Of a stretch of 64,000 nt of DNA, positions 26,377 to 35,231 are shown in pieces. The translations under genes were made by a program, and so were the position numbers. The first letter of the stretch is position 1. Every line of letters begins with the position of its first letter. The stretch is taken from NCBI RefSeq assembly GCF_001442535.1, contig NZ_CP013141.1, forward strand, positions 3,141,313 to 3,205,312, written 5' to 3'. This stretch comes from Lysobacter antibioticus (GTDB lineage: Bacteria > Pseudomonadota > Gammaproteobacteria > Xanthomonadales > Xanthomonadaceae). Below the pieces are notes generated by a model, which saw only the letters and a list, made by a program, of their open reading frames with translations, searched no databases and was not told where the DNA came from.

Positions 26377-26440
26377 GCGGGTGTCCTCATGATTCGGTGT
26401 TCGAAGAATGGGATGGGTGCAAGCTGGCGCCGGGCCGGCG

Positions 26441-29400
26441 TTACTTGAACTCGTAACGCAGCACCAGCGAGGTCGTCCGCGGCGCCTGATATTGGCTCGG
26501 AATCAGGAAGTTGATGTCGGGTACGACCGAGTTGTCGGCGTTGATGTCGGCGCTGAAGGTGTTGTAGCGGTCGGTGATGCCGCGGCGGTTGGTGAGGTTC
26601 TGTATGCCGAGGTCGAGGCTGAGCTTGTGATGTTCGCCGATGCTCAGGTCGTAGCCGACATTCAAGTCCAGCTGCCAGAACCAGGGCAGCCGTCCCATGG
26701 TTCCCGCCGGGGTGACGCCGACCGGGTCGGTCTTCGTGTCGCAGTAGTGTCCCCAGCTGCCCCAGTTGTACGACAGGCTGTCGACATCGGGTTTCAAGCC
26801 GAAGCAGGTGACCGGTTGCCCGGATTGCAGGTTGAGGATGCCGCCCACGCGCAGGCCGTTCTTGAAGTAGTAGACGCCGGACGCGGTGAGCTTGTGGCGC
26901 ACATCGTTGATCAGGTTGCCGTTGGCGCCGAGGGTGATCTCGGGGAAGTCGTAGCGGCCGGTTTGCCCGATGTAACCCGCGTTATGGCCTTCCAGGTCGA
27001 GGAATCCGTTGTCGTTGCCGAACGAACGCGACCAGGTGTAGCTGAGGCCGAGATAGTAGGGCTCCTCGTCGCTGCGGTGGTGATTGAGGTCGAAGGTCAG
27101 GTGGATGTATTTGTTCTTGGGCTTCGGCAGGCCGAAGGCCGAAGCGGGCACCCGCAGCGATCGCAGCTTGCCGTCGCCGGCGAAATCGCGCAGCACGGTG
27201 ACGTCTTCACCCGGGTTCACTTCGAAGCAGGCGATATCATCCGCCTCGTAATCCGGATAACCGTGGCTGTTCGCCCAGTCGACGATGCCCTTGTTGTAGC
27301 AAGTCTGGTTGATGACGCGCTTCAGCGTCGAGTATCCGAAATCGACTTGCCCGATCCAGTTGCCGGGCAGTTCCTTTTGCACGTAAGCCTGGAACTCGTC
27401 CCGGTAGGGCGCTTTCAGGTTGGTCGCGGACACTTCATGCGTCTGCGGCGGATTGCCGTCGCGCCCGGGAGGAACATAGGCCGAGCCTATCTGGGTGAGG
27501 CCGGTCGGCGCCTTGGTGACCGGGTCGATGCCGGTGTACCGATACCACTTGGTGGTCGTCGAGCGCGCCTGCGCCACGCCGAAGCTGAAGTTGGACGGCA
27601 TCGACAGCGAGTACCTGCCCAGGTTCGCACCGACCTTGAGGCTGGAGTCGCCGTTGACGTCCCATGACAGGCCCAGTCGCGGCGAGTACATCGGGAACGA
27701 GAACAAGCGCCGTTCCAGGGCATCCTTGTTGACGTACTTGTCGTAGCGCAGGCCTGCGTAGACCATGACGCGATCGCTCAACTGCCAGTAGTCCTCGATA
27801 TAGGCGGCCTGGTTGACCGAGAACATCCGGCCGAACTCGCGATTGAGGAAATGCTGCACGTACTTGCCGTTGACCCGCTCGCCGTTCTGCAGCTGGACGG
27901 TGTTCGGCCGGTCGTAATAGGTGTACCAGCCGGCGAAGGGCGTATGCCAGTCCTGGCCGAGGTAGTGCACGTAATGCTCCAGGCCGAACACGATCTTGTG
28001 ATCCTGGACGTTCCAGGTCAGATCGCCTTTGTAGCCGCGGCGCCAATAGTCGTCCGGACGAAAATTGACGGTGCGATCGTTCGCGCCGATGTTGACGGTC
28101 TTCTGGGTGGTGCTGTTGTACTCGTCGACATAGGGAATGTCTTCCGAGCCGTGGGCGCGATCGTTGATCTGGCCCAGATAGCCGCCCATCAGCCGGAGTT
28201 GCAGGTCGTCGGTGATGTTCCAGTGGTAGTTGCCGATCAGCATCCGCTGGCGGGCCGGGGAATGCGAGCTTTGCGAGAACGCGACCCGATCGGTGGTGTA
28301 GTTGCCTTTCAGCAAATACGTGTCCGTATCCGATTCGCTCCAGTCGCGCGAGCCGATCAGGTTGAAAGTCTGATCGTCGTTGATGTTCCAGGTCAGGTTC
28401 ACCAACGCATTCTTGTTGCTGCTGGTCGTGGTCGTCGCGCGGTTGATGGTGTAGCGGTAGCTCTTCCAGGGCGAGGTCTTGCCCAGCAGGACGAAGGCGA
28501 ACAGCTTGTCCTTGATCAACGCGCCCGAACCCCAGGCGTACTGCGTCGCGCTCGAATCCCGGTGATTGTTGGACACGTACTTGTAGTAGGAGTCGTCGCC
28601 ACCGTAGATGTCCTTCTCGCGCGGGTTCAGCAGGCGCGACGTCGGCGGCGTCAGGTACAGCGAATAGCCTGCGCGGAAGCTGTTGCTGCCCTGGCGAACC
28701 GTCTGCGCCATGATGCCCCCGGTGGCGTTGGTCCATGAGGCGCCGAAGCTGCCCGCGAGCACTTCGGTGTCCTGGATGGCTTCCCGCGGCAGGCGGTTGG
28801 AGCCGAGCGAGGTGCGGTCGTTGGTCGTATCGAACTCGTTCAAGTAATAGCGGTTCTCGGCCGGCGAGGCGCCGCCGAGCTGCACCAGGCCGGTGGTGTT
28901 GGAGTCGTGGCGTGCGTTCGAGCGCAGCAGGGCGATGCGTTCGGGAGTCGCCGACGGAGGCAGGGGCAGGCCGTTGATGAGTTCGCGGCTGTAGTGATTG
29001 GTCAGTTCGGGGGTCGACACGTCGATCGGCGTGACCTCGGTCGCCATCGAGGTGCCGGTCACCACGACGGTGTCGAGTTCGGTGGCCGCGTTCTGCGCGC
29101 TCGCCGCGGCCACGGCGGTATCGCTGTTCGGCCGCACGCTGATCCGGCTCTCGGAGACGAGCTGGCCATCGCGACTGATCTTTACCGTGTAACCGCCGGG
29201 GTTGAGGCCGGAAGCGGTGTAGCGGCCGTTCGCATCCACTTTGAGTTCTCTGCGAAAGCCCGTCTCCGGGTTTTCGACGAGCACGCTCACTTGCCCCTGG
29301 GTCGGCGCATATCCGTACAGGCCGCCGGTGATCGATTGCGCGTGCGCGCCATTCGCGGCGGCCAGAACCGCCGCCAGCCCCCAGGCCAGCCGGGACCGCT

Positions 29401-29443
29401 TGATCTGCGCGCGGTATGGGTTGTTTCGCTGCTGCAACTTCAT
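26441..29443 (-). CDS. Oar-like TonB-dependent receptor with CarboxypepD_reg N-domain
   Basis: A 1000-residue outer-membrane transporter. A signal peptide covers 1-35 (AHA/QS). Residues about 37-115 form a carboxypeptidase-regulatory-like beta-sandwich (ETGFRRELKVDANGRYTASGLNPGGYTVKI), followed by a plug domain (ELDTVVVTGT, then ENRYYLNEFDTTNDRTSLG) and a long beta-barrel ending in ...TSLVLRYEFK. This layout is typical of Oar-type receptors in Xanthomonadaceae, which take up large substrates such as glycans or peptides. It heads the minus-strand galactoside group, and its promoter holds a 14-bp motif shared with the dgoD/dgoA promoter, so a galactan-derived ligand is inferred. Confidence 0.93.
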   Translation of the reverse strand: MKLQQRNNPYRAQIKRSRLAWGLAAVLAAANGAHAQSITGGLYGYAPTQGQVSVLVENPETGFRRELKVDANGRYTASGLNPGGYTVKISRDGQLVSESRISVRPNSDTAVAAASAQNAATELDTVVVTGTSMATEVTPIDVSTPELTNHYSRELINGLPLPPSATPERIALLRSNARHDSNTTGLVQLGGASPAENRYYLNEFDTTNDRTSLGSNRLPREAIQDTEVLAGSFGASWTNATGGIMAQTVRQGSNSFRAGYSLYLTPPTSRLLNPREKDIYGGDDSYYKYVSNNHRDSSATQYAWGSGALIKDKLFAFVLLGKTSPWKSYRYTINRATTTTSSNKNALVNLTWNINDDQTFNLIGSRDWSESDTDTYLLKGNYTTDRVAFSQSSHSPARQRMLIGNYHWNITDDLQLRLMGGYLGQINDRAHGSEDIPYVDEYNSTTQKTVNIGANDRTVNFRPDDYWRRGYKGDLTWNVQDHKIVFGLEHYVHYLGQDWHTPFAGWYTYYDRPNTVQLQNGERVNGKYVQHFLNREFGRMFSVNQAAYIEDYWQLSDRVMVYAGLRYDKYVNKDALERRLFSFPMYSPRLGLSWDVNGDSSLKVGANLGRYSLSMPSNFSFGVAQARSTTTKWYRYTGIDPVTKAPTGLTQIGSAYVPPGRDGNPPQTHEVSATNLKAPYRDEFQAYVQKELPGNWIGQVDFGYSTLKRVINQTCYNKGIVDWANSHGYPDYEADDIACFEVNPGEDVTVLRDFAGDGKLRSLRVPASAFGLPKPKNKYIHLTFDLNHHRSDEEPYYLGLSYTWSRSFGNDNGFLDLEGHNAGYIGQTGRYDFPEITLGANGNLINDVRHKLTASGVYYFKNGLRVGGILNLQSGQPVTCFGLKPDVDSLSYNWGSWGHYCDTKTDPVGVTPAGTMGRLPWFWQLDLNVGYDLSIGEHHKLSLDLGIQNLTNRRGITDRYNTFSADINADNSVVPDINFLIPSQYQAPRTTSLVLRYEFK

Positions 29444-29477
29444 TGCGTCCCCCTCAGGACCGGACTACTAGTATTTG

Positions 29478-29491
29478 TCATATATAAGTAC
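29478..29491. promoter_or_regulatory. Shared operator candidate TCATATATAAGTAC, site 1
   Basis: This 14-bp AT-rich motif is 35 bp before the TonB receptor start, in the 423-bp gene-free region (29444-29866) between the receptor and a divergent DgoR-like GntR gene. The identical 14 bp occurs at 32544-32557. At this site TATAT-AAGTAC-ATATA has outer dyad symmetry. It fits binding by one of the two FCD-type GntR regulators. The rest of the region has no gene. Confidence 0.6.
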
Positions 29492-29866
29492 ATATAATTC
29501 TTGAGTCAAGTGCCGCCCATCGCCGTTTTCGCCCGTCTATTCCCGGCGAAATGTGCTTTTTTACTCATCGCGTGCCGGAAGCGCTCGATGCTGCGTGGCA
29601 CCATCGGCAGGTCGTTGTGTCTGCGGCGTCGTGCGCTCGCGACGGATGACGCGTTGCGCGTTGCGACGGCCGCGGACCGGCGAGCGCGCTCGCCCGCCCG
29701 TTGCGATGCGCGTACGACGACCTTCGCGGCGCGATGCGGCGAGGCCGGCACGGACGATGCGAAGCCCGCGACCCGGTGTGTTAGCGTTGTCGACCGTTAC
29801 TCATGCGCGCGACGCCGGTCGCGTGCGGCCGCATTCCAGGGACATTGGACGTTGAAGGCCGTTTTG

Positions 29867-30580
29867 ATGAAGCCTGCTTTGATGAAGCCCGTTTCCATTC
29901 GCAATTTGCACAGCCACGTGGTCCAGGAACTGGGCAGGCGCATCGTCGGCGGCGAATTGAAGCCGGGTGAATTGCTGCCGCGCGAGGAAATGCTCGCCGA
30001 GCAGATGACGATCAGCCGCACCGCGTTGCGCGAGTCGTTGAAGGTGCTCACCTCCAAGGGCTTGATCGAGACGAGGCAGAAGACCGGCACGCGCGTGCGT
30101 GAGACGCGCTACTGGAACCAGCTCGATGCCGATGTGCTCGCCTGGCGCTGCGAATCGATGCCGACGCAGGATTTCGTGCACAAGCTTGCCGAGATGCGCG
30201 AGATCATCGAACCCGCGGCGGCCGCGGCCGCGGCCAAGCGCCGGGACAGGAGGCAATTGGCGCGGATCAAAGGCGCGTATGCGGCGATGGAGGCGGCCAA
30301 TAATCTGGACGCCTGGACCAAGGCCGACTTGGAGTTCCATCAAAGCGTGCTGGAAGCGACCAACAACGAATTGATGGTGTCGTTGTTCTCGGTCATCGAG
30401 ACCGCGCTGGCGACCTATTTCTCGTTGTCGGCGAGCCGGGTGGTGGATTTCAAGTACTCGTTGCCGCAGCATTTCGCCGTGCTCGAAGCGATTCGCTTGC
30501 AGCAGGCCGGCAAGGCGCGCGATGCGATGCTCGGGATCGTCGACGACTCGCGGACGAACCTCAGCCGCATGAAACGCTAG
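29867..30580 (+). CDS. GntR/FadR-family (FCD) regulator, DgoR-like
   Basis: A 237-residue regulator. The N-terminal winged helix is ELLPREEMLAEQMTISRTALRES with wing GLIETRQKTGTRV. The C-terminal FCD domain begins after WNQLDADVLAW, a signature close to that of DgoR, the D-galactonate repressor. Metal-binding residues are seen in EFHQSVLEATNN and the later QHFAVLEAI. The start at 29867 follows GAAGG at 9 nt; longer upstream reading frames give Arg-rich sequence unlike the family. It is divergent from the TonB receptor and flanked by the dgo genes, so it likely represses them until a galactose acid is present. Confidence 0.88.
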   Translation: MKPALMKPVSIRNLHSHVVQELGRRIVGGELKPGELLPREEMLAEQMTISRTALRESLKVLTSKGLIETRQKTGTRVRETRYWNQLDADVLAWRCESMPTQDFVHKLAEMREIIEPAAAAAAAKRRDRRQLARIKGAYAAMEAANNLDAWTKADLEFHQSVLEATNNELMVSLFSVIETALATYFSLSASRVVDFKYSLPQHFAVLEAIRLQQAGKARDAMLGIVDDSRTNLSRMKR

Positions 30581-30613
30581 CGGCGCCGGCAAGCCGACGC
30601 GTGTCGACCGCGG

Positions 30614-31366
30614 CTACAGCCTCGCCAGCCGGCCGCCGCTGACTTCCAGGCCGGTTCCGGTGACGAACCGGGCTTCATCGGACGCCAGGAACAACACCGC
30701 GCCGGCGACGTCGTCCGGGGTGCCGATGTCCTGGGCCGAGAGGACCTCGGCGCCCGATTCCAGATTGGGGTTGGACCACAGCATCGGGGTGTCGATGGCT
30801 CCGGGGAGTACCGCGTTCGCGCGCAGGCCTTTCGCGGCGCCTTCGATCGCCGCACTGCGGGTCAGCGACAGCAAGGCGGCTTTGGCCGCCGCATAGGGCG
30901 CCACCAGCGGCGTCGTCATCGAGGCGTGGACGCTGGCGATGTTGACCATCGCGCCGCCCGGCGCGGCATGCCGCAGCCATTCGCGGGTGAAGTACACCGG
31001 CCCGAGCAGATTGACGCCGAGCAGTCGCCGCCAGTCTTCGCCGTCGAAGGCTTCGAGCGGCTTGAACAGCATCAGTCCCGCGGTGTTGACCACGATGTCG
31101 AGCTCGCCGAGGGAGTCGCGCACGCGCGCGCAGGCGGCCTGGACCTGATCTTCGGCGGACACGTCGCAGCACAGCGCGATGGCCTGGGCGGCGCCGGCGG
31201 CGCGGCAGGCGGCGGCCGCTTCGGCATCGCGATCGGGGCGGAAGTCGAGCAGGGCGAGGTTGGCGCCCTCCGCGGCGAAGCGTTTGGCGCAGGCCAGGCC
31301 GATGCCGCCCAGCCCGCCGGTGATCAGCACGTTGCGGTTGTCGAAACGTCGCGCGAATTTCACCAT
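30614..31366 (-). CDS. SDR-family dehydrogenase, candidate galactose 1-dehydrogenase
   Basis: A 250-residue classical short-chain dehydrogenase. It has the coenzyme motif ITGGLGGIGLACAK (residues 14-27) with an acidic residue at the end of beta-2 (LLDFRPD), which favours NAD+. NTAG, the catalytic Ser in NIASVHAS and YAAAK follow. The ATG overlaps the stop of dgoD by 7 bp, so it is translated with it. In a galactose-oxidising pathway an SDR converts D-galactose to the lactone; this is the simplest role here. A 2-keto-3-deoxy-sugar-acid dehydrogenase is the main alternative. Confidence 0.82.
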   Translation of the reverse strand: MVKFARRFDNRNVLITGGLGGIGLACAKRFAAEGANLALLDFRPDRDAEAAAACRAAGAAQAIALCCDVSAEDQVQAACARVRDSLGELDIVVNTAGLMLFKPLEAFDGEDWRRLLGVNLLGPVYFTREWLRHAAPGGAMVNIASVHASMTTPLVAPYAAAKAALLSLTRSAAIEGAAKGLRANAVLPGAIDTPMLWSNPNLESGAEVLSAQDIGTPDDVAGAVLFLASDEARFVTGTGLEVSGGRLARL

Positions 31367-32505
31367 TCCCGGATGCTCCCATCGACGCCGCGCCAGATTG
31401 GATTGCGCCAAGTATGCGGAATGCGCGCGGCCTCGCGCACCCTGGTTTCGTCGATCTCGATGCCCAGGCCCGGGCCGGACAGCACCTCGACGTAGCCTTC
31501 GTGGATGTCGAACACCTGCGGGTTGCTCAGATAGGTCAGCAGGTCGTAGTCCGCGCTGTTGTAGTGGATGCCGAGCGACATCTCCTGGATCACGAAGTTC
31601 GGTGTGGCGGTGGCCAGCTGGAAGCAGGCCGCGAGCGCGAGCGGGCCGAGCGGGCAGTGCGGGGCGATGGCGACGTCGTAGGCTTCGGCCATGGCCGCGA
31701 TGCGCCGGCATTCGGAAATCCCGCCGGCGTGGCTCAAATCGGGCTGCAGGATGTCGACCGATGCCGCCTGCAGGAACGGCTTGAAATCCCAGCGGCTGTA
31801 GAGCCGTTCGCCTATCGCGATCGGCAATTTGGTGAATTGCGCGAGCTGGGTCAGCACCTCGGGATGCTCCGACAGTACCGGCTCTTCGATGAAAAGCGGG
31901 CTGAGCGGTTCCAACGCGCTGATCAGCGTGCGCGCCATCGGCTTGTGCACTCGGCCGTGGAAGTCGAGGCCGACGTCCAACCCGAGCGCGCGCACGGCCG
32001 CGACGCGTTCGAGCACCGGGTCCAGGTCGCGCGGGCGGGCCAGCCAATCCAGGTCCTCGGTGGCATTCATCTTGACCGCGGTGAAGCCCTGTTGTTGGCG
32101 GACGCGACTGGCCTGCTCGACCTCGGCGGGGCGGTCGCCGCCGACCCAGGCATAGACGGCGATGCGATCGCGCACCTTGCCTCCGAGGAGTTGCCAGACC
32201 GGAATCCCCAGGCGTCTGCCCAGCAAGTCCCACAGCGCGTGGTCCAGGCCGGCCAGGGCCGACATCAGCACCGGGCCGCCGCGGTAGAAGCCCAGTCGGT
32301 AGGCGACCTGCCATATGTCCTCGATGCGGTTCGCATCCGCGCCGATGAAGCGGTCGCGAAGCGCTTCGTATGCGCCCTCGACGGCTTCGGCATGGCCTTC
32401 CAGACTCGCCTCCCCCCATCCCACCGCGCCATCGCTCGTCTCGACGCGTACGAACAGCCAGCGCGGCGGCACGCGGAAGGTTTCGATCCGGACGATGGTG
32501 CTCAT
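31360..32505 (-). CDS. dgoD: D-galactonate dehydratase
   Basis: A 381-residue enolase-superfamily enzyme that dehydrates D-galactonate to 2-dehydro-3-deoxy-D-galactonate (EC 4.2.1.6). It aligns well from memory with E. coli DgoD throughout (RVPPRWLFVRVET, YAWVGGDRPAEV). All catalytic residues are in place: D181 and H183 in GLDFHGRV, E207 in FIEEPV, E233 in GERLYS, H283 in APHCPLGP, E308 in QEMS. It is divergent from dgoA and the symporter, and its transcript continues into the SDR gene. A 14-bp motif shared with the TonB receptor promoter lies 39 bp upstream. Confidence 0.95.
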   Translation of the reverse strand: MSTIVRIETFRVPPRWLFVRVETSDGAVGWGEASLEGHAEAVEGAYEALRDRFIGADANRIEDIWQVAYRLGFYRGGPVLMSALAGLDHALWDLLGRRLGIPVWQLLGGKVRDRIAVYAWVGGDRPAEVEQASRVRQQQGFTAVKMNATEDLDWLARPRDLDPVLERVAAVRALGLDVGLDFHGRVHKPMARTLISALEPLSPLFIEEPVLSEHPEVLTQLAQFTKLPIAIGERLYSRWDFKPFLQAASVDILQPDLSHAGGISECRRIAAMAEAYDVAIAPHCPLGPLALAACFQLATATPNFVIQEMSLGIHYNSADYDLLTYLSNPQVFDIHEGYVEVLSGPGLGIEIDETRVREAARIPHTWRNPIWRGVDGSIREW

Positions 32506-32543
32506 AGGCAACAGGGCGAGGTGATGGACAGGTTGTAGTTTTA

Positions 32544-32557
32544 TCATATATAAGTAC
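32544..32557. promoter_or_regulatory. Shared operator candidate TCATATATAAGTAC, site 2
   Basis: The same 14 bp as at 29478-29491, here 39 bp before dgoD and 200 bp before dgoA, in the 252-bp divergent promoter. It is followed by TT, giving the perfect palindrome AAGTACTT (32552-32559). A single regulator, probably one of the DgoR-like proteins, could control both promoters. Confidence 0.6.
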
Positions 32558-32757
32558 TTTAAGCCATCGCGACGGCCGCAACGACGCAAGGCTCCAGGGC
32601 TGGTTCGTATACGCAAGCCACGCACGCTGTCTGGGGTTTTTTGCTGGCATGCGCCGCGCGGCATGGCGCCGCGGCGGAGCGAATCGCTCGCAGCAGCACG
32701 CTGCGGCATCGCGGATGCGGTGCCCGTTCGACCACGTAGGCCGGAGCAAGGATCACG

Positions 32758-33402
32758 ATGTCGTCCAAACGCGAAACAACGCCATTCGTCGTAGCGATCC
32801 TGCGAGGCATCGCGCCCAGGGAGGTGCTGGCGATCGCTGAGGCGCTGGTGACGCGCGGCGTCGGCGCCATCGAGGTGCCGCTCAACTCGCCCGAGCCCTT
32901 CGTCAGCATCGAATTGTTGCAGCGGGCGTTCGGAGGCGACTGCCTGTGCGGCGCCGGCACCGTCCTCGACCTGGGGCAAGTCGAGCGGCTGCATGCGGCC
33001 GGGGGGCGCTTGCTGGTCGCGCCGAACACCAATGCCGCGGTCATACGGCGAGCGCTGGAGTTGGGGCTGGTGCCGATGCCGGGTGTCGGCAGCGTCAGCG
33101 AAGCCTTCGAGGCGATCGCCGCGGGGGCCGATATGCTCAAGCTGTTCCCCGCTTCGACCTATGGCCCGGGCCATGTGCGCGCATTGCGCGCCGTGCTCCC
33201 GCAAGGAGTGAGGATATGCGCGGTCGGAGGGGTGGATGAGCGCAACGCCGCGCAGTGGCGCCACGCCGGCGTCGACGGCTATGGTCTCGGCAGCGGTCTG
33301 TACCGGCCCGGCATGACCGCGGAGGAGGTCGGCCGGCGCGCCGATGCCTTCTTCGAGGCGGCCGCCGCGGGCGACGAACGGGCAAAGGCGGTGGGCGCAT
33401 GA
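32758..33402 (+). CDS. dgoA: 2-dehydro-3-deoxy-6-phosphogalactonate aldolase
   Basis: A 214-residue class I aldolase that splits KDPGal into pyruvate and glyceraldehyde-3-phosphate. The family features are the opening VVAILRGIAP, E39 in IEVPLNSPEP, the loop GAGTVLDL, the Schiff-base lysine K128 in MLKLFPAS, and the phosphate-binding end GGVDE...GLGSGLYRPG. The EVPLNSP motif favours the DgoA rather than the Eda (KDPG) branch. Its stop overlaps the symporter start (ATGA). A second DgoA paralogue lies at 36.2 kb. Confidence 0.93.
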   Translation: MSSKRETTPFVVAILRGIAPREVLAIAEALVTRGVGAIEVPLNSPEPFVSIELLQRAFGGDCLCGAGTVLDLGQVERLHAAGGRLLVAPNTNAAVIRRALELGLVPMPGVGSVSEAFEAIAAGADMLKLFPASTYGPGHVRALRAVLPQGVRICAVGGVDERNAAQWRHAGVDGYGLGSGLYRPGMTAEEVGRRADAFFEAAAAGDERAKAVGA

Positions 33403-34982
33403 AGCTGTCGACGATCGATCTGGTCATCATCGGCGTGTACGCCGTTGTTATTTTCGGCCTGGCGCATTGGGTCGCACGCGAAAAGCACGGACAGCGCAAG
33501 AGCAGCAACGACTACTTTCTCGCCTCGCGGTCGCTGCCGTGGTGGGCGATCGGCGCCTCGTTGATCGCGGCGAACATCTCGGCCGAGCAAATCATCGGCA
33601 TGTCCGGCTCCGGCTATGCGCTGGGCCTGGCGATCGCGTCGTACGAATGGATGGCGGCGGCGACGCTGCTGATCGTCGGCAAATGGATCCTGCCGATATT
33701 CCTGCATAACCGCATCGCCACGATGCCGCAGTTCCTCGAGCAACGCTACGGACCGTCGATCCGCAACCTGATGGCGGTGTTCTGGCTCGCGCTGTACGTG
33801 TTCGTGAACCTGACCTCCATCGCCTGGCTGGGGTCGATCGCGGTCAGCAAGATCGCCGGAATCGACCAGGGTCTGGCGCTGTACCTGTTGGCTGGGTTCG
33901 CCCTGCTGTATCAACTGTATGGCGGCCTCAAGGCAGTAGCGTTGACCGACATCGTGCAAGTCGCCCTGCTGGTGGCGGGAGGTCTGTTGGTCTCCGGGCT
34001 CACCCTCGGCAAGATCGGCGGCGACTCGGGGATCGGCGGCGGCTTCCGCCTACTGGTCGAACGCGCGCCCGAGCATTTCCACATGATTCTGGCGCCGGAC
34101 AGTCCCTACTACCAGGACTTGCCGGGGTTGTCGGTGCTGATAGGCGGGATGTGGCTGGCCAACCTGAGCTACTGGGGCTTCAATCAGTACATCATCCAGC
34201 GCGCGCTCGCCGCGCGCGATCTGGACCAGGCGCAGAAGGGCATCATATTCGCCGCCTTCCTGAAGCTGTTGATGCCGGTCATCATCGTGCTGCCCGGCAT
34301 CGCCGCGGTCATGCTGGCGCCGGGTCTGTCCAAGCCCGACGAAGCCTATCCGACGATGATGCAGCTGTTGCCGCCCGGCGTGCTCGGGTTGGTGTTCGCC
34401 GCACTGATCGCCGCGGTGGTGTCCAGCATGGCATCGAAGATCAATTCGATCGCGACGATCTTCACTCTGGATTTGTTCGACAAGCATTGGTCGGGCGCGG
34501 ACCGCGCCGACGAACCCGCGCGCCAGCGTCGGCTGGTCCGGGTCGGCCGCATCGTGGCCACCGTCGCGGTGATCGTCGCTGCGATCACCGCCCGGCCGTT
34601 GCTGGGCAAGTCGGATCAGGCGTTCCAGTTCATCCAGGAGTTCACCGGTTTCTTCACCCCGGGGATCACGGTGATTTTCCTGCTGGGTCTGTTCTGGAAG
34701 CGCGCGAACGAGGCCGGCGCGATCGCCGCGGCGATAAGCTCAGTAGCGTGTTCGTATCTGTTCAAGATCCTCTGGCCGGCGCTGCCGTTCCTCGACCGCA
34801 TGGGGCTGGTGTTCCTGCTGACGGCGCCGCTGGCGATGTCGGTGTCGTGGCTGGTCGGGTCCCGTGCCGGGTCGAACCGCATCGAGGTCGAGACGGTCGG
34901 CTTCCGCACCAGTGCCGGCTTCAACGTGGCGGCGTTGGCGGTGGTCGCGATACTCGTGGCGCTTTACGCCACCTGGTGGTAG
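33399..34982 (+). CDS. vSGLT-like sodium/sugar symporter (SSS family)
   Basis: A 527-residue inner-membrane symporter with 14 or so helices (LeuT fold). It is strikingly like the Vibrio Na+/galactose transporter vSGLT: SLPWWAIGASLIAANISAEQIIGMSGSGY, then YWGFNQYIIQRALAA, AAFLKLL and FQFIQEFTGF. Galactose-contacting residues of vSGLT have matches here: Q64 (Q69), E83 (E88), the Asn of WGFNQ (N260), the Lys of AFLKL (K294) and the Gln of FQFIQE (Q428). vSGLT S91 is Ala here (A86). D-galactose is the most likely substrate; galactonate is an alternative. It is coupled to dgoA by a 4-bp overlap. Confidence 0.93.
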   Translation: MKLSTIDLVIIGVYAVVIFGLAHWVAREKHGQRKSSNDYFLASRSLPWWAIGASLIAANISAEQIIGMSGSGYALGLAIASYEWMAAATLLIVGKWILPIFLHNRIATMPQFLEQRYGPSIRNLMAVFWLALYVFVNLTSIAWLGSIAVSKIAGIDQGLALYLLAGFALLYQLYGGLKAVALTDIVQVALLVAGGLLVSGLTLGKIGGDSGIGGGFRLLVERAPEHFHMILAPDSPYYQDLPGLSVLIGGMWLANLSYWGFNQYIIQRALAARDLDQAQKGIIFAAFLKLLMPVIIVLPGIAAVMLAPGLSKPDEAYPTMMQLLPPGVLGLVFAALIAAVVSSMASKINSIATIFTLDLFDKHWSGADRADEPARQRRLVRVGRIVATVAVIVAAITARPLLGKSDQAFQFIQEFTGFFTPGITVIFLLGLFWKRANEAGAIAAAISSVACSYLFKILWPALPFLDRMGLVFLLTAPLAMSVSWLVGSRAGSNRIEVETVGFRTSAGFNVAALAVVAILVALYATWW

Positions 34983-35231
34983 ACGGCGGTCGGTCTTCCC
35001 GATCGCGCTCGACGTGCTGGCCGCCCGTCAAGGGCGTGCCAGCGCGGTCTGTCCGCGTCCGGCGCAGACCATGGCGTCCGTGCCCGGCTCTGATCGCCGC
35101 CGTTCCGTGCCGGCGCGAGTGCCCGGGGCGTGCAGGCATGAGAAACTGCGGCCTGCTCGGACTAGGTAAGCTTCGCCATCGTCGATGGTGCGCATGCAAC
35201 CGTCGCGACGGCCATTATCGGAGCTGACCGT

